From Pseudomonas sp. MRSN 12121 (lineage in GTDB: Bacteria; Pseudomonadota; Gammaproteobacteria; Pseudomonadales; Pseudomonadaceae): a stretch of DNA of 64,000 nt. Below are positions 26,601-34,912 of the stretch, piece by piece. The first letter of the stretch is position 1; every line of letters begins with the position of its first letter. The notes under the pieces were generated by a model, which worked only from the letters and a program-made list of their open reading frames with translations, ran no database searches and was not told where the DNA came from. The position numbers were made by a program, and so were the translations under genes. Where the stretch lies: positions 6,533,388-6,597,387 of the forward strand of contig NZ_CP010892.1 in assembly GCF_000931465.1 (NCBI RefSeq), written 5' to 3'.

Positions 26601-26615
26601 GTTATTCTTAATAAC
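26601..26615. promoter_or_regulatory. Inverted repeat GTTATT-CTT-AATAAC just upstream of spuI
   Basis: A perfect 6-base dyad with a 3-base spacer, in an AT-rich stretch 15 bases before the spuI start. It overlaps or adjoins the ribosome site AAAGG at about 26615-26619. It could be an operator for a polyamine-responsive repressor; PauR-type regulation of spuI homologues is known, but its exact site is not matched here. Confidence 0.45.
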
Positions 26616-26629
26616 AAAGGTGTTGCATC

Positions 26630-28006
26630 ATGTCGGTACCCCCGCGTGCCGTTCAGCTCAACGAAGCGAACGCGTTCCTTAAGGAACATCCTGAGGTTCT
26701 GTACGTTGACCTTCTGATTGCGGATATGAATGGTGTGGTGCGCGGCAAGCGCATCGAACGCACCAGCCTCCACAAGGTTTACGAGAAAGGCATCAACCTG
26801 CCGGCCTCCCTGTTTGCCCTGGATATCAATGGCTCGACGGTGGAAAGCACCGGCCTGGGCCTGGACATCGGCGACGCCGACCGGATCTGCTATCCCATCC
26901 CCGATACCCTGAGCAACGAACCCTGGCAGAAGCGCCCGACCGCGCAACTGCTGATGACCATGCACGAACTCGAGGGCGAGCCGTTCTTCGCCGACCCGCG
27001 CGAAGTGTTGCGCCAGGTCGTGGCCAAGTTCGACGAGCTGGGCCTGACCATCTGCGCGGCGTTCGAGCTGGAGTTCTACCTGATCGACCAGGAGAACGTG
27101 AACGGCCGGCCACAGCCGCCACGCTCGCCGATCTCCGGCAAGCGTCCGCACTCGACCCAGGTCTACCTGATCGACGACCTCGACGAATACGTCGACTGCC
27201 TGCAGGACATCCTCGAAGGTGCGAAAGAGCAAGGCATCCCCGCCGACGCCATCGTCAAGGAAAGCGCGCCGGCGCAGTTCGAAGTCAACCTGCATCACGT
27301 CGCCGACCCGATCAAGGCCTGTGACTACGCGGTCCTGCTCAAGCGCCTGATCAAGAACATCGCCTACGACCATGAGATGGACACCACCTTCATGGCCAAG
27401 CCTTACCCGGGCCAGGCGGGTAATGGCCTGCATGTCCACATCTCGGTCCTGGACAAGGATGGCAAGAATATTTTTGCCAGCGAGGATCCCGAGCAGAACG
27501 CCGCACTGCGTCACGCGATCGGCGGTGTGCTCGAGACCCTACCGGCGCAGATGGCTTTCCTCTGCCCGAACGTCAACTCCTACCGTCGTTTCGGCGCGCA
27601 GTTCTACGTGCCGAACTCGCCGAGCTGGGGCCTGGACAACCGTACCGTGGCCCTGCGCGTGCCGACCGGCTCCGCCGATGCGGTCCGCCTGGAGCACCGC
27701 GTGGCCGGCGCCGACGCCAACCCGTACCTGCTGATGGCTTCGGTCCTGGCGGGCGTGCACCACGGCCTGACCAACAAGGTCGAGCCACCGCCGCCAACCG
27801 AAGGCAACAGCTACGAGCAGAACGAGCAGAGCCTGCCGAACAACCTGCGCGATGCCCTGCGCGAGCTGGACGACAGCGAAGTCATGGCCCGCTACATCGA
27901 CCCGAAATACATCGATATCTTCGTGGCCTGCAAAGAGAGCGAGCTGGAAGAGTTCGAACACTCGATCTCCGACCTCGAGTACAACTGGTACCTGCATACC
28001 GTGTAA
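26630..28006 (+). CDS. spuI: Gamma-glutamylpolyamine synthetase SpuI (glutamine synthetase family)
   Basis: 458 residues, same enzyme family as SpuB. The N-terminal beta-grasp part (VLYVDLLIADMNGVVRGKRI) precedes the catalytic domain with FELEFYLID, AQFEVNLHHV, FMAKPYPGQAGNGLHVHISV, PNVNSYRRFG and HRVAGADANPYL. It charges polyamines with glutamate. It is divergent from the spu operon across about 280 bases that include AT-rich promoter DNA. AAAGGTG precedes the ATG. A strong terminator follows. Confidence 0.93.
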   Translation: MSVPPRAVQLNEANAFLKEHPEVLYVDLLIADMNGVVRGKRIERTSLHKVYEKGINLPASLFALDINGSTVESTGLGLDIGDADRICYPIPDTLSNEPWQKRPTAQLLMTMHELEGEPFFADPREVLRQVVAKFDELGLTICAAFELEFYLIDQENVNGRPQPPRSPISGKRPHSTQVYLIDDLDEYVDCLQDILEGAKEQGIPADAIVKESAPAQFEVNLHHVADPIKACDYAVLLKRLIKNIAYDHEMDTTFMAKPYPGQAGNGLHVHISVLDKDGKNIFASEDPEQNAALRHAIGGVLETLPAQMAFLCPNVNSYRRFGAQFYVPNSPSWGLDNRTVALRVPTGSADAVRLEHRVAGADANPYLLMASVLAGVHHGLTNKVEPPPPTEGNSYEQNEQSLPNNLRDALRELDDSEVMARYIDPKYIDIFVACKESELEEFEHSISDLEYNWYLHTV

Positions 28007-28025
28007 GCGGCGCAGCCGGAAAACG

Positions 28026-28059
28026 ACGCCACAGGCCGCAACGCCTGTGGCGTTTTTTT
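28026..28059 (+). terminator. Rho-independent terminator after spuI
   Basis: ACGCCACAGGC pairs with GCCTGTGGCGT (11-bp perfect stem, six-base loop), followed by seven T residues. Confidence 0.95.
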
Positions 28060-28077
28060 ATGGCCGCCTTGCGGCGG

Positions 28078-28171
28078 ATCGCGGGCAAGCCTCGCTCCTA
28101 CAAGAGCAATTGCATACACCCCGGACCTCCTGTGGAAGCGAGCGGGCGGCGATCCGACTTGCCAGCGAAGG
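28078..28171. repeat. REP units between spuI and the TetR gene
   Basis: Two REP-type units: 28078-28104 (ATCGCGGGCAAGCCTCGCTC...) and 28131-28171 (contains GAAGCGAGCGGGCGGCGATC). Their cores match, in inverted orientation, the larger pair at 33877-33990, which marks them as members of the same genome-wide repeat family. Confidence 0.7.
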
Positions 28172-28233
28172 CGCCCTGGCAGACAACACCCAGCCCGCCT
28201 CGTACAATGCCGGCTGCCCCGCAGGAGACTCCC

Positions 28234-28878
28234 ATGACACGCGTAGCCGCCCCCCGCAAACCCCGTGCACGCAGCCAGGCCCGGATCGACTCGATACTCG
28301 AGGCCGCCCGCACCCTGCTCGCCGCCGAGGGCGTGGCCAGCCTGTCGATCTACAGCGTCGCCGAACGCGCACAGATCCCGCCCTCCTCGGTCTATCACTT
28401 CTTCGCCAGCGTGCCCGCGCTGCTCGAAGCGCTGACCGCCGACGTCCATGCGGCGTTCCGCGCCTGCCTGCAGGAACCCATCGACCATGCAGCGCTGAAC
28501 AGCTGGCACGACCTGTCGCGCCTGGTCGAGCAACGCATGCTCGCCATCTACAGCGCCGACGCCGCGGCCCGCCAGTTGATCCTCGCCCAGCATGGCCTCA
28601 CCGAAGTCACCCAGGCCGATCGCCAGCACGACATCGAGCTGGGCGACCTGATGCGCAAGTTGTTCGACCGGCACTTCCAACTGCCGGCGCTGCCCGAGGA
28701 GGTCGATGTGTTCGCCCTGGCCATGGAGCTGGGCGACCGCGTCTATGCGCGCTCGGTACAGCAGCACGGGCAGATCACCGGACGCATGGCCGAGGAGGGC
28801 ATGCGCGTATTCGACGCCTACCTGGGGCTGTACCTGCCGCCCTATCTGCCCAAGCGCGAGCTATCGCAGGCGGGCTGA
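28234..28878 (+). CDS. TetR/AcrR-family transcriptional regulator
   Basis: 214 residues. The N-terminal HTH is ARIDSILEAARTLLAAEG ... LSIYSVAERAQIPPSSVYHFFASVPALLEAL, the standard TetR DNA-binding block. The C-terminal half is an effector domain of unknown ligand. GCAGGAG precedes the ATG at 28234. In PAO1 a TetR regulator of agmatine use (AguR) lies on this side of spuI, and this could be its counterpart, but the aguBA genes are not seen here, so I give no symbol. Confidence 0.85.
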   Translation: MTRVAAPRKPRARSQARIDSILEAARTLLAAEGVASLSIYSVAERAQIPPSSVYHFFASVPALLEALTADVHAAFRACLQEPIDHAALNSWHDLSRLVEQRMLAIYSADAAARQLILAQHGLTEVTQADRQHDIELGDLMRKLFDRHFQLPALPEEVDVFALAMELGDRVYARSVQQHGQITGRMAEEGMRVFDAYLGLYLPPYLPKRELSQAG

Positions 28879-28937
28879 CGCCTAGCGCGAGCACGCTCGA
28901 TCCCACCAGGGTTCGAGCCGCTCAAGCCCTGCCCCAC

Positions 28938-28956
28938 AAAAAAGCCCCGAAGGGCT
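28938..28956 (-). terminator. Terminator of the ssu operon
   Basis: On the minus strand AGCCC-TTCG-GGGCT forms a 5-bp stem with a UUCG tetraloop, followed by six T residues. It lies about 32 bases past the ssuF stop. Confidence 0.8.
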
Positions 28957-28988
28957 CGCGCCGTCCGGGGCCGGTTGTCGCGCACCGA

Positions 28989-29204
28989 TCACAACTTGGC
29001 GATCGACACCTCGGTGGATTTCACGAAGGCGATCACCTCACTGCCGATCGCCAGTTCCAGCTCCCGGACCGAACGCGTGGTGATCACCGACGTGACGATG
29101 CCGGAGGCGGTTTGTACGTCGATTTCCGACAGCACGTCGCCTTCGACGATTTCCTTGATGGTGCCTTTGAACTGGTTACGAACGTTGATGGCTTTGATAG
29201 TCAT
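28989..29204 (-). CDS. ssuF: Molybdopterin-binding (TOBE/Mop domain) protein SsuF
   Basis: 71 residues forming a single Mop/TOBE domain (INVRNQFKGTIKEIVEGDV ... GSEVIAFVKSTEVSIAKL). In P. putida the ssuEADCBF operon ends with this gene, which is needed for sulfonate use, although its ligand is unresolved. Here too it is last, 39 bases after ssuB, and is followed by a terminator. Confidence 0.88.
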   Translation of the reverse strand: MTIKAINVRNQFKGTIKEIVEGDVLSEIDVQTASGIVTSVITTRSVRELELAIGSEVIAFVKSTEVSIAKL

Positions 29205-29243
29205 GGTGTTGATTCCTGTCTGGGGTAAGGGTGTGAGGTTGCT

Positions 29244-30050
29244 TTACTGAGCCCAACGCAATTGCGTGGGCAAGGGTGAAACGGGTTCCGGCTCGGGCGG
29301 TGTCCCGGGCAGCGACAGCACGCGGTTGAGGACTTCGGCTTCCAGGGCGGCCAGTCGATGGGAGCCCCGCACCCGTGGGCGCGGCAGCTCCACCAGCAGG
29401 TCGAGACCGACCTCGCCCTCTTCGATCAGGATCACCCGGTCGGCCACTGCCACCGCTTCACTGACATCGTGGGTCACCAGCAGGACGGTGAAGCCATGCT
29501 GCTGCCACAGGCGCTCGATCAGTTGCTGCATTTCGATCCGGGTCAGGGCATCCAGCGCGCCCAGCGGCTCGTCCAGCAGCAACAGCCGCGGCTGATGAAT
29601 CAGCGCCCGGGCCAGGGCCACGCGCTGTTTCTGGCCGCCGGACAGGGCCGCCGGCCACTCGTTGGCGCGATCGGCCAGACCCACCGCCTCGAGGGCTTCC
29701 AGGGCCTGGGCACGCCAGTCGCCCTTGAGGCCCAGGCCAACGTTGTCGATGACTTTCTTCCAGGGCAGCAGGCGCGCCTCCTGGAACATCAGCCGGGTGT
29801 CTTCGATCGCCTGGCTCAGCGGTGCGGCGCCGGCCAGCAGCTCGCCGGCGGTGGGCTGGTCGAGACCGGCCAGCAAGCGCAGCAAGGTGCTCTTGCCGCA
29901 GCCGCTGCGGCCGACCACCGCGACGAACTGCCCGGCCGGGATGTGCAGGTCGATCTCGCGCAGCACTTGGCGCGCACCGAAGGTCTTTTGCAGCTTGCGC
30001 ACGACCAGCGGGATCCCGCGCAGCAGGCGTGGCGGTTGTTGAGCCGTCAT
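29244..30050 (-). CDS. ssuB: Aliphatic sulfonate ABC transporter ATP-binding protein SsuB
   Basis: 268 residues. Walker A is GRSGCGKSTL, signature LSGGQKQRVALARALI, Walker B LLLLDEPLGALDA, switch LLVTHDVSEAV. The C-terminal tail after about 235 is proline-rich (PGTPPEPEPVSPLP). It drives sulfonate import with SsuA and SsuC. Its ATG overlaps the ssuC stop by four bases. Confidence 0.93.
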   Translation of the reverse strand: MTAQQPPRLLRGIPLVVRKLQKTFGARQVLREIDLHIPAGQFVAVVGRSGCGKSTLLRLLAGLDQPTAGELLAGAAPLSQAIEDTRLMFQEARLLPWKKVIDNVGLGLKGDWRAQALEALEAVGLADRANEWPAALSGGQKQRVALARALIHQPRLLLLDEPLGALDALTRIEMQQLIERLWQQHGFTVLLVTHDVSEAVAVADRVILIEEGEVGLDLLVELPRPRVRGSHRLAALEAEVLNRVLSLPGTPPEPEPVSPLPTQLRWAQ

Positions 30051-30835
30051 TGCGCACCTCCCTTGGCCACTTGATAGGCCGGATGCCAGCGCAGCCAGGC
30101 ACGTTCAAGGCCGCGCGCGACGAGGTCCGCCAGCTTGCCGAGCACGGCGTACATGACGATGGCCAGTACCACCACGTCGGTCTGCAGGAACTCCCGGGCG
30201 TTCATTGCCAGGTAGCCGATGCCGGAGCTGGCGGAGATGGTTTCCGCGACGATCAGCGTCAGCCACATGAAGCCCAGGGCGAAACGCACGCCCACCAGGA
30301 TCGACGGCAAGGCGCCCGGCAGGATCACCTGGCGAAACAGGGCAAAGCCCGACAAGCCGTAGCTGCGCGCCATTTCCACCAGCGCCGGGTCGACATTGCG
30401 AATACCGTGATAGGTATTCAGGTAAATCGGGAACAACGTGCCCAGGGCCACCAGGAAAATCTTCGCCGACTCGTCGATGCCGAACCACAGGATCACCAGG
30501 GGAATCAGCGCCAGGTGCGGCACGTTGCGGATCATTTGCACGGAACTGTCCAGCAGGCGTTCGCCCCACTTCGACAGGCCGGTGATAAACCCCAGGGTCA
30601 GGCCGATGCCGCCACCGATCAGGAAGCCGATCGCCGCGCGCCAGCCACTGATGGCCAGGTGAGTCCAGATTTCGCCGCTGCGCACCAGTTCGACCCCGGC
30701 GGCAATCACCGCGCTGGGGGCCGGCAGGATCCGCGTCGACAGCCAGCCCGCCGAAACCGACAGCTGCCACACCGCCAGTAGCAGCAACGGCAGGGCCCAG
30801 GGCGCCAGGCGATGGAACAAGGTTTGTCTGTTCAT
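30047..30835 (-). CDS. ssuC: Aliphatic sulfonate ABC transporter permease SsuC
   Basis: 262 residues, six or so membrane segments, with the coupling loop EMARSYGLSGFALFRQVILPGALPS. It lies 9 bases after ssuD on the same strand. It forms the membrane channel of the sulfonate importer. Confidence 0.93.
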   Translation of the reverse strand: MNRQTLFHRLAPWALPLLLLAVWQLSVSAGWLSTRILPAPSAVIAAGVELVRSGEIWTHLAISGWRAAIGFLIGGGIGLTLGFITGLSKWGERLLDSSVQMIRNVPHLALIPLVILWFGIDESAKIFLVALGTLFPIYLNTYHGIRNVDPALVEMARSYGLSGFALFRQVILPGALPSILVGVRFALGFMWLTLIVAETISASSGIGYLAMNAREFLQTDVVVLAIVMYAVLGKLADLVARGLERAWLRWHPAYQVAKGGAQ

Positions 30836-30844
30836 GGCCGCGCC

Positions 30845-31993
30845 TCAGCTCTGGGACGCAGCTTTGGGGATGATGTCGTTGGCGACCATTTCGCCGAACG
30901 GGCTCACATAACCGGCGCCCTTGGGCTGTTCGGGCCGCTGGATATCCAGGTGCGGGAACAACAGCTCGGCCACCCGGTACGACTCCTCCAGGTGGGGATA
31001 GCCGGAGAAGATAAAGGTATCGATGCCCAGGTCCGCGTATTCCTTCATCCGCGCGGCCACGGTCGGGCCGTCGCCGACCAGCGCGGTGCCCGCGCCGCCA
31101 CGTACCAGGCCGACGCCGGCCCAGAGGTTGGGGCTGACTTCCAGTTTGTCACGGCGCCCGCCATGCAGGGCCGCCATGCGCTGCTGGCCGACCGAGTCGA
31201 AACGCGCCAGGGAAGCCTGGGCACGGGCGATGGTGTCGTCGTCCAGGTGGGAGATCAGGCGTTCGGCCGCTTGCCAGGCCTCGGCGTTGGTTTCGCGCAC
31301 GATCACGTGCAGGCGGATGCCGAAGCGCACGCTGCGTCCCTGCTTGGCAGCCTTGGCGCGCACCTGCTCGATTTTCTCGGCCACCGCGGCTGGCGGTTCG
31401 CCCCAGGTCAGGACCATGTCCACCTGCTCGGCGGCGAGGTCCTGGGCGGCTTCCGAGGAGCCGCCGAAGTACAGCGGCGGACGCGGTTGCTGGATCGGCG
31501 GATAGAGCAGCTTGGCGCCCTTCACGCTGATGTGCTGGCCGTCGTAGTCGACGGTCTCGCCCTCCAGCACACGCCGCCAGATGCGGGTGAACTCCACCGA
31601 GGCTTGATAACGCTCCTCGTGATCGAGAAACAGGCCATCGCCGGCCAGCTCGTCCGGGTCGCCACCGGTCACCAGGTTGAACAGCGCCCGGCCGCCGGAC
31701 AGGCGATCCAGGGTCGCGGCCTGGCGTGCCGCCACTGTCGGGGAAATGATGCCGGGGCGCAGGGCGACGAGGAACTTCAGGCGCTGGGTCACCGGAATCA
31801 GCGATGCCGCCACCAGCCAGGAATCCTCGCAGGAACGCCCGGTGGGGATCAGCACGCCGCCGAAGCCGAGGCGGTCCGCTGCCTGGGCGATCTGCTGCAG
31901 GTAACCGTGATCGACGGCGCGAGCGCCTTCGGCGGTGCCAAGGTAATGGCCGTCGCCGTGGGTAGGCAGGAACCAGAAAATGTTGAGGCTCAT
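30845..31993 (-). CDS. ssuD: FMNH2-dependent alkanesulfonate monooxygenase SsuD
   Basis: 382 residues, a luciferase-fold TIM barrel, beginning MSLNIFWFLPTHGDGHYLG as in E. coli SsuD (381). It cleaves alkanesulfonates to aldehyde and sulfite using reduced FMN supplied by SsuE. Motifs include LIPTGRSCEDSW near 60 and LFNLVTGGDPDELAGDG. The ATG at 31993 has AGGAG upstream. The open frame beyond it has no support. Confidence 0.96.
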   Translation of the reverse strand: MSLNIFWFLPTHGDGHYLGTAEGARAVDHGYLQQIAQAADRLGFGGVLIPTGRSCEDSWLVAASLIPVTQRLKFLVALRPGIISPTVAARQAATLDRLSGGRALFNLVTGGDPDELAGDGLFLDHEERYQASVEFTRIWRRVLEGETVDYDGQHISVKGAKLLYPPIQQPRPPLYFGGSSEAAQDLAAEQVDMVLTWGEPPAAVAEKIEQVRAKAAKQGRSVRFGIRLHVIVRETNAEAWQAAERLISHLDDDTIARAQASLARFDSVGQQRMAALHGGRRDKLEVSPNLWAGVGLVRGGAGTALVGDGPTVAARMKEYADLGIDTFIFSGYPHLEESYRVAELLFPHLDIQRPEQPKGAGYVSPFGEMVANDIIPKAASQS

Positions 31994-32018
31994 GGAGTTG
32001 TCTCCTGAAGGAATCGGA

Positions 32019-32987
32019 TTACGGCGCTTTGGCAACGGCGGCTGGAGGTGTCCAGATCACGTCCTTGATGCTCAGGGGCTTGGGAATCAGCTTGAGCTGG
32101 TGGAAGCTGTCGGCGATTTTCTGCTGCGCCGCGACCACTTCCGGGGTCAGGAACTGCGCGCCGTAGCCCTGGCGTTTCACCGAGGTCAGGGTGATGTCCG
32201 CCGGCAGGCCGAGCAGCGGCGCCACCTGTTGGGTCACCTCGTCCGGGTTGGCCTTGGACCACTCGCCCACCGCGCGCACTTCTTCCACCAGGGCCTTGAT
32301 CACCTCGGGGTGCTGTTGCGCGTAGGGTTTGGTCGCCAGGTAAAACTGGTGGTTATCGACGATGCCGCTGCCGTCACGCAGGGTGCGGGCGTTCAGCTGC
32401 TTCTCGGCCGCGGCCTGGTAGGGGTCCCAGATCACCCAGGCGTCGACGCTGCCACGCTCGAAAGCGGCGCGGGCATCGGCGGGCGGCAGGAACACGGTCT
32501 GGATATCGCTGTACTTGAGGCCAGCGTCCTCGAGGGCGCGGACCAGCAGGTAATGCACGTTGGAGCCTTTGTTGAGGACGACCTTCTTGCCCTTGAGCTC
32601 GGCCACCGATTTGATCGGCGAATCCTTGGGCAACAGGATCGCTTCACTGGTGGGCGCCGGTGGCTCGTAGGCCACGTACACCAGGTCGGCACCGGCCGCC
32701 TGGGCAAACACTGGCGGGGTTTCGCCGGTGACGCCGAAGTCGATCGAACCGACGTTCAGGCCTTCCAGCAACTGCGGGCCGCCGGGGAACTCGGTCCATT
32801 GCACCTGCACCCCCTGCTCCGCCAGGCGCTTCTCCAGCGAGCCCTTGGCCTTGAGCAGCACCAGGGTGCCGTACTTCTGATAGCCGATACGCAGGGTCTC
32901 GGCCGCTTGGGCTTGAACGATGACGCCGAAGGACACAGCCGCAGCAAACAGAGCGACCAGACCACGACGCAAAATCACAGGGCGCAT
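32019..32987 (-). CDS. ssuA: Aliphatic sulfonate-binding periplasmic protein SsuA
   Basis: 322 residues with signal peptide (MRPVILRRGLVALFAAAVSFGVIVQAQA), then the NMT1/SsuA-type binding domain (LRIGYQKYGTLVLLKAKGSLEKRL, VEAWVIWDPYQAAA-like SVDAWVIWDPYQAAAEKQ). It delivers sulfonates to SsuBC. AAGGAGAG precedes the ATG at 32987. The frame extends to 33023 without a ribosome site. Confidence 0.95.
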   Translation of the reverse strand: MRPVILRRGLVALFAAAVSFGVIVQAQAAETLRIGYQKYGTLVLLKAKGSLEKRLAEQGVQVQWTEFPGGPQLLEGLNVGSIDFGVTGETPPVFAQAAGADLVYVAYEPPAPTSEAILLPKDSPIKSVAELKGKKVVLNKGSNVHYLLVRALEDAGLKYSDIQTVFLPPADARAAFERGSVDAWVIWDPYQAAAEKQLNARTLRDGSGIVDNHQFYLATKPYAQQHPEVIKALVEEVRAVGEWSKANPDEVTQQVAPLLGLPADITLTSVKRQGYGAQFLTPEVVAAQQKIADSFHQLKLIPKPLSIKDVIWTPPAAVAKAP

Positions 32988-33077
32988 GGCGCTCTCCTTT
33001 TTGCTGTTGGGTATTGGCTGCACCTGCTTGCCCGTTGGCGGACCAGTAAGGTGAGTACTTCGAATTCGGGGTGAGGC

Positions 33078-33671
33078 TCAAATGCTCCAGCGAGCACTCA
33101 ACAAACGGTCATTCAACAGATTCGGGTCCAGCGGCTTGGGACGCCGCGCCATGGCGCTGTGGAACTGCTCCAGGGCCTCGTGCAGGCGCTGTTCCAGCGC
33201 CGGCGCCAACTGCGCCTGGGCGCTGCCTTCGCCGTAGGCGATCTGGCTGTCCTCGGCGAAGATGCCCTGGAGCATCTCCTGGGCCTTCAGCGCCGACAGC
33301 ACGGGCTTGAGCGCGTAGTCCACCGCCAGCATGTGGGCGATGCTGCCGCCCGTGGCCATCGGCAACACCACCTTGTGATTCAGGGCGCGCTCCGGCAGCA
33401 GGTCGAGCACGGTTTTCAACGCGCCGGAAAACGATGCCTTGTAGACCGGCGTGGCGATCAGCAATCCGTCGGCCTGCTCGATCTGTTGCAACAGATCGAT
33501 CACCATCGGGCTGTCGAAGCGCGCATGGAGCAGATCCTCGGCCGGGAAATCCCGGACCTGGTAGTCGACCACTTCCACACCTTGTTGCTGCAACCAGCGT
33601 TTGGCACGTTCCAGCAGCACCCCGGAGCGGGAGCGTTGGCTGGGACTGCCACCGAGCGAGACGACCAGCAT
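33078..33671 (-). CDS. ssuE: NAD(P)H-dependent FMN reductase SsuE
   Basis: 197 residues of the flavodoxin-like FMN reductase family, with the FMN phosphate loop GSPSQRSRS at residues 8-16 and ATPVYKASFSGALKTVLDLLP near 75. It supplies FMNH2 to SsuD. It is the first gene of the minus-strand operon, with AAGGAA before its ATG and an AT-rich promoter region upstream. Confidence 0.95.
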   Translation of the reverse strand: MLVVSLGGSPSQRSRSGVLLERAKRWLQQQGVEVVDYQVRDFPAEDLLHARFDSPMVIDLLQQIEQADGLLIATPVYKASFSGALKTVLDLLPERALNHKVVLPMATGGSIAHMLAVDYALKPVLSALKAQEMLQGIFAEDSQIAYGEGSAQAQLAPALEQRLHEALEQFHSAMARRPKPLDPNLLNDRLLSARWSI

Positions 33672-33770
33672 GCAGAGAGTTCCTTAACGGTAATGGGCGA
33701 TTCGCGGTTTGCGATCTCGCTGAGCTGAGCAGACCTTAACAGCCTATTCATATATCCATAAATCTTATTT

Positions 33771-33797
33771 ATTCATTTGTTTATTCTTTAAATGAAT
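33771..33797. promoter_or_regulatory. Inverted repeat in the ssu promoter region
   Basis: ATTCATTT (33771-33778) and AAATGAAT (33790-33797) form a perfect 8-base dyad with an 11-base spacer. It lies in a very AT-rich stretch (33740-33805) about 100 bases upstream of ssuE. The spacing suits a LysR-type activator such as CysB or a sulfonate-ester regulator, both known to control ssu operons. The identity is inferred. Confidence 0.5.
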
Positions 33798-33821
33798 ATA
33801 AGACCACGCTTTTCCCAGGCG

Positions 33822-33846
33822 AAAAAAAAGGCCGTCGAAACGGCCT
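33822..33846 (-). terminator. Rho-independent terminator downstream of lsfA
   Basis: On the minus strand AGGCCGT-TTCG-ACGGCCT (7-bp stem, UUCG loop) is followed by a run of about eight T. It closes the lsfA transcript after the REP pair and insulates the ssu promoter. Confidence 0.88.
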
Positions 33847-33876
33847 GAAAACCCCTGCTTTATGGATACGGCTCTT

Positions 33877-33990
33877 GTAGGAGCGAGCGGGCGGCGATTC
33901 GACTTACCCGCGATAGGCACGACTCGATGTCGTGGTAGTCACGGATGACGCCATCGCGGGCAAGTTGGATCGCCACCCGCTCGCTCCTAC
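33877..33990. repeat. Inverted REP pair (BIME) downstream of lsfA
   Basis: The arms at 33877-33914 and 33953-33990 are inverted copies, about 34 of 38 positions matching by eye, beginning GTAGGAGCGAGCGGG. About 38 bases separate them. It is the typical Pseudomonas mobile REP doublet, placed between lsfA and its terminator. Confidence 0.85.
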
Positions 33991-34001
33991 GGTCTGTAGC
34001 G

Positions 34002-34640
34002 TTAACGATTCGGTTGTGGCGTCAGGCGCAGGTACGGCTTGACCGCGCGATAACCTTTGGGGAACCGCCGCTTGATTTCATCTTCGTCCTTGAGCGAAGG
34101 CACGATCACCACTTCGTCACCGTCCTGCCAGTTGGCCGGGGTGGCCACCTTGTAGTTGTCGGTGAGCTGCAGCGAGTCGATCACCCGCAGGATCTCGTGG
34201 AAGTTGCGCCCGGTACTGGCCGGATAGGTAATGGTCAGACGCACCTTCTTGTTCGGGTCGATGACGAACAGCGAGCGCACGGTCAGCGTGTCGTTGGCAT
34301 TCGGGTGGATCAGGTCGTAAAGGTCGGAAACCTTGCGGTCGGCATCGGCCAGGATCGGGAAGTTGACCAGGGTGTTCTGGGTTTCGTTGATGTCCTCAAT
34401 CCACTTGTGGTGCGAGTCCACCGGGTCCACCGAGAGGGCAATGGCTTTCACACCGCGCTGGGCGAATTCGTCCTTGAGCTTGGCGGTGAACCCCAGCTCC
34501 GTGGTGCACACCGGGGTAAAGTCCGCCGGATGGGAAAACAGCACGCCCCAGCTGTCGCCGAGCCACTCGTGGAAACGAATCTTGCCGGCACTGGAATCCT
34601 GTTCGAAGTCGGGGGCGATGTCGCCCAGTCTGAGGCTCAT
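34002..34640 (-). CDS. lsfA: 1-Cys peroxiredoxin LsfA
   Basis: 212 residues of the Prx6 type. The peroxidatic Cys45 is in HPADFTPVCTTELG, and the long C-terminal extension with RNFHEILRVIDSLQL and GDEVVIVPSLKDEDEIKRRFPKGYR is characteristic. It reduces hydrogen peroxide and organic peroxides and is part of the Pseudomonas sulfate-starvation response, which fits its place beside the ssu operon. The ATG at 34640 follows CAGGAGCAGCACC. Confidence 0.95.
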   Translation of the reverse strand: MSLRLGDIAPDFEQDSSAGKIRFHEWLGDSWGVLFSHPADFTPVCTTELGFTAKLKDEFAQRGVKAIALSVDPVDSHHKWIEDINETQNTLVNFPILADADRKVSDLYDLIHPNANDTLTVRSLFVIDPNKKVRLTITYPASTGRNFHEILRVIDSLQLTDNYKVATPANWQDGDEVVIVPSLKDEDEIKRRFPKGYRAVKPYLRLTPQPNR

Positions 34641-34872
34641 GGTGCTGCTCCTGTGAGTGCGTTATGAGCCCTACTCTGCCTGTGCCGACGAATATTTAAA
34701 AAGAATAAATGTCGATTTATCTAGATCGAAAGGGAATATTAAAAATCTCTTCACTGGATTCATGCACGCCCAGGGCACACCATTCTCGACGAGGTTCGAG
34801 AAGGCCTTGAGTAGCTGTAAAGAGGGGTTTCGGGAAGGACCTGCGGGGGTGGGTCCGACCTGGATGACGACA

Positions 34873-34899
34873 CCTCGCCCGGCATTGCGCCGGGCGAGG
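34873..34899. terminator. Hairpin just past the OprD-family gene
   Basis: CCTCGCCCGGC pairs perfectly with GCCGGGCGAGG around ATTGC (11-bp stem), 14 bases after the porin stop. The T-run is weak (CTTTAA on the plus side only), so it is a likely but not textbook terminator or mRNA 3'-end structure. Confidence 0.6.
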
Positions 34900-34912
34900 C
34901 TTTAACGTCGGA

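Noticed and set aside
34657..34905. 82-codon plus-strand frame upstream of lsfA
   Set aside because: It covers the lsfA promoter region and a terminator-like hairpin, has no good ribosome site and no family resemblance.
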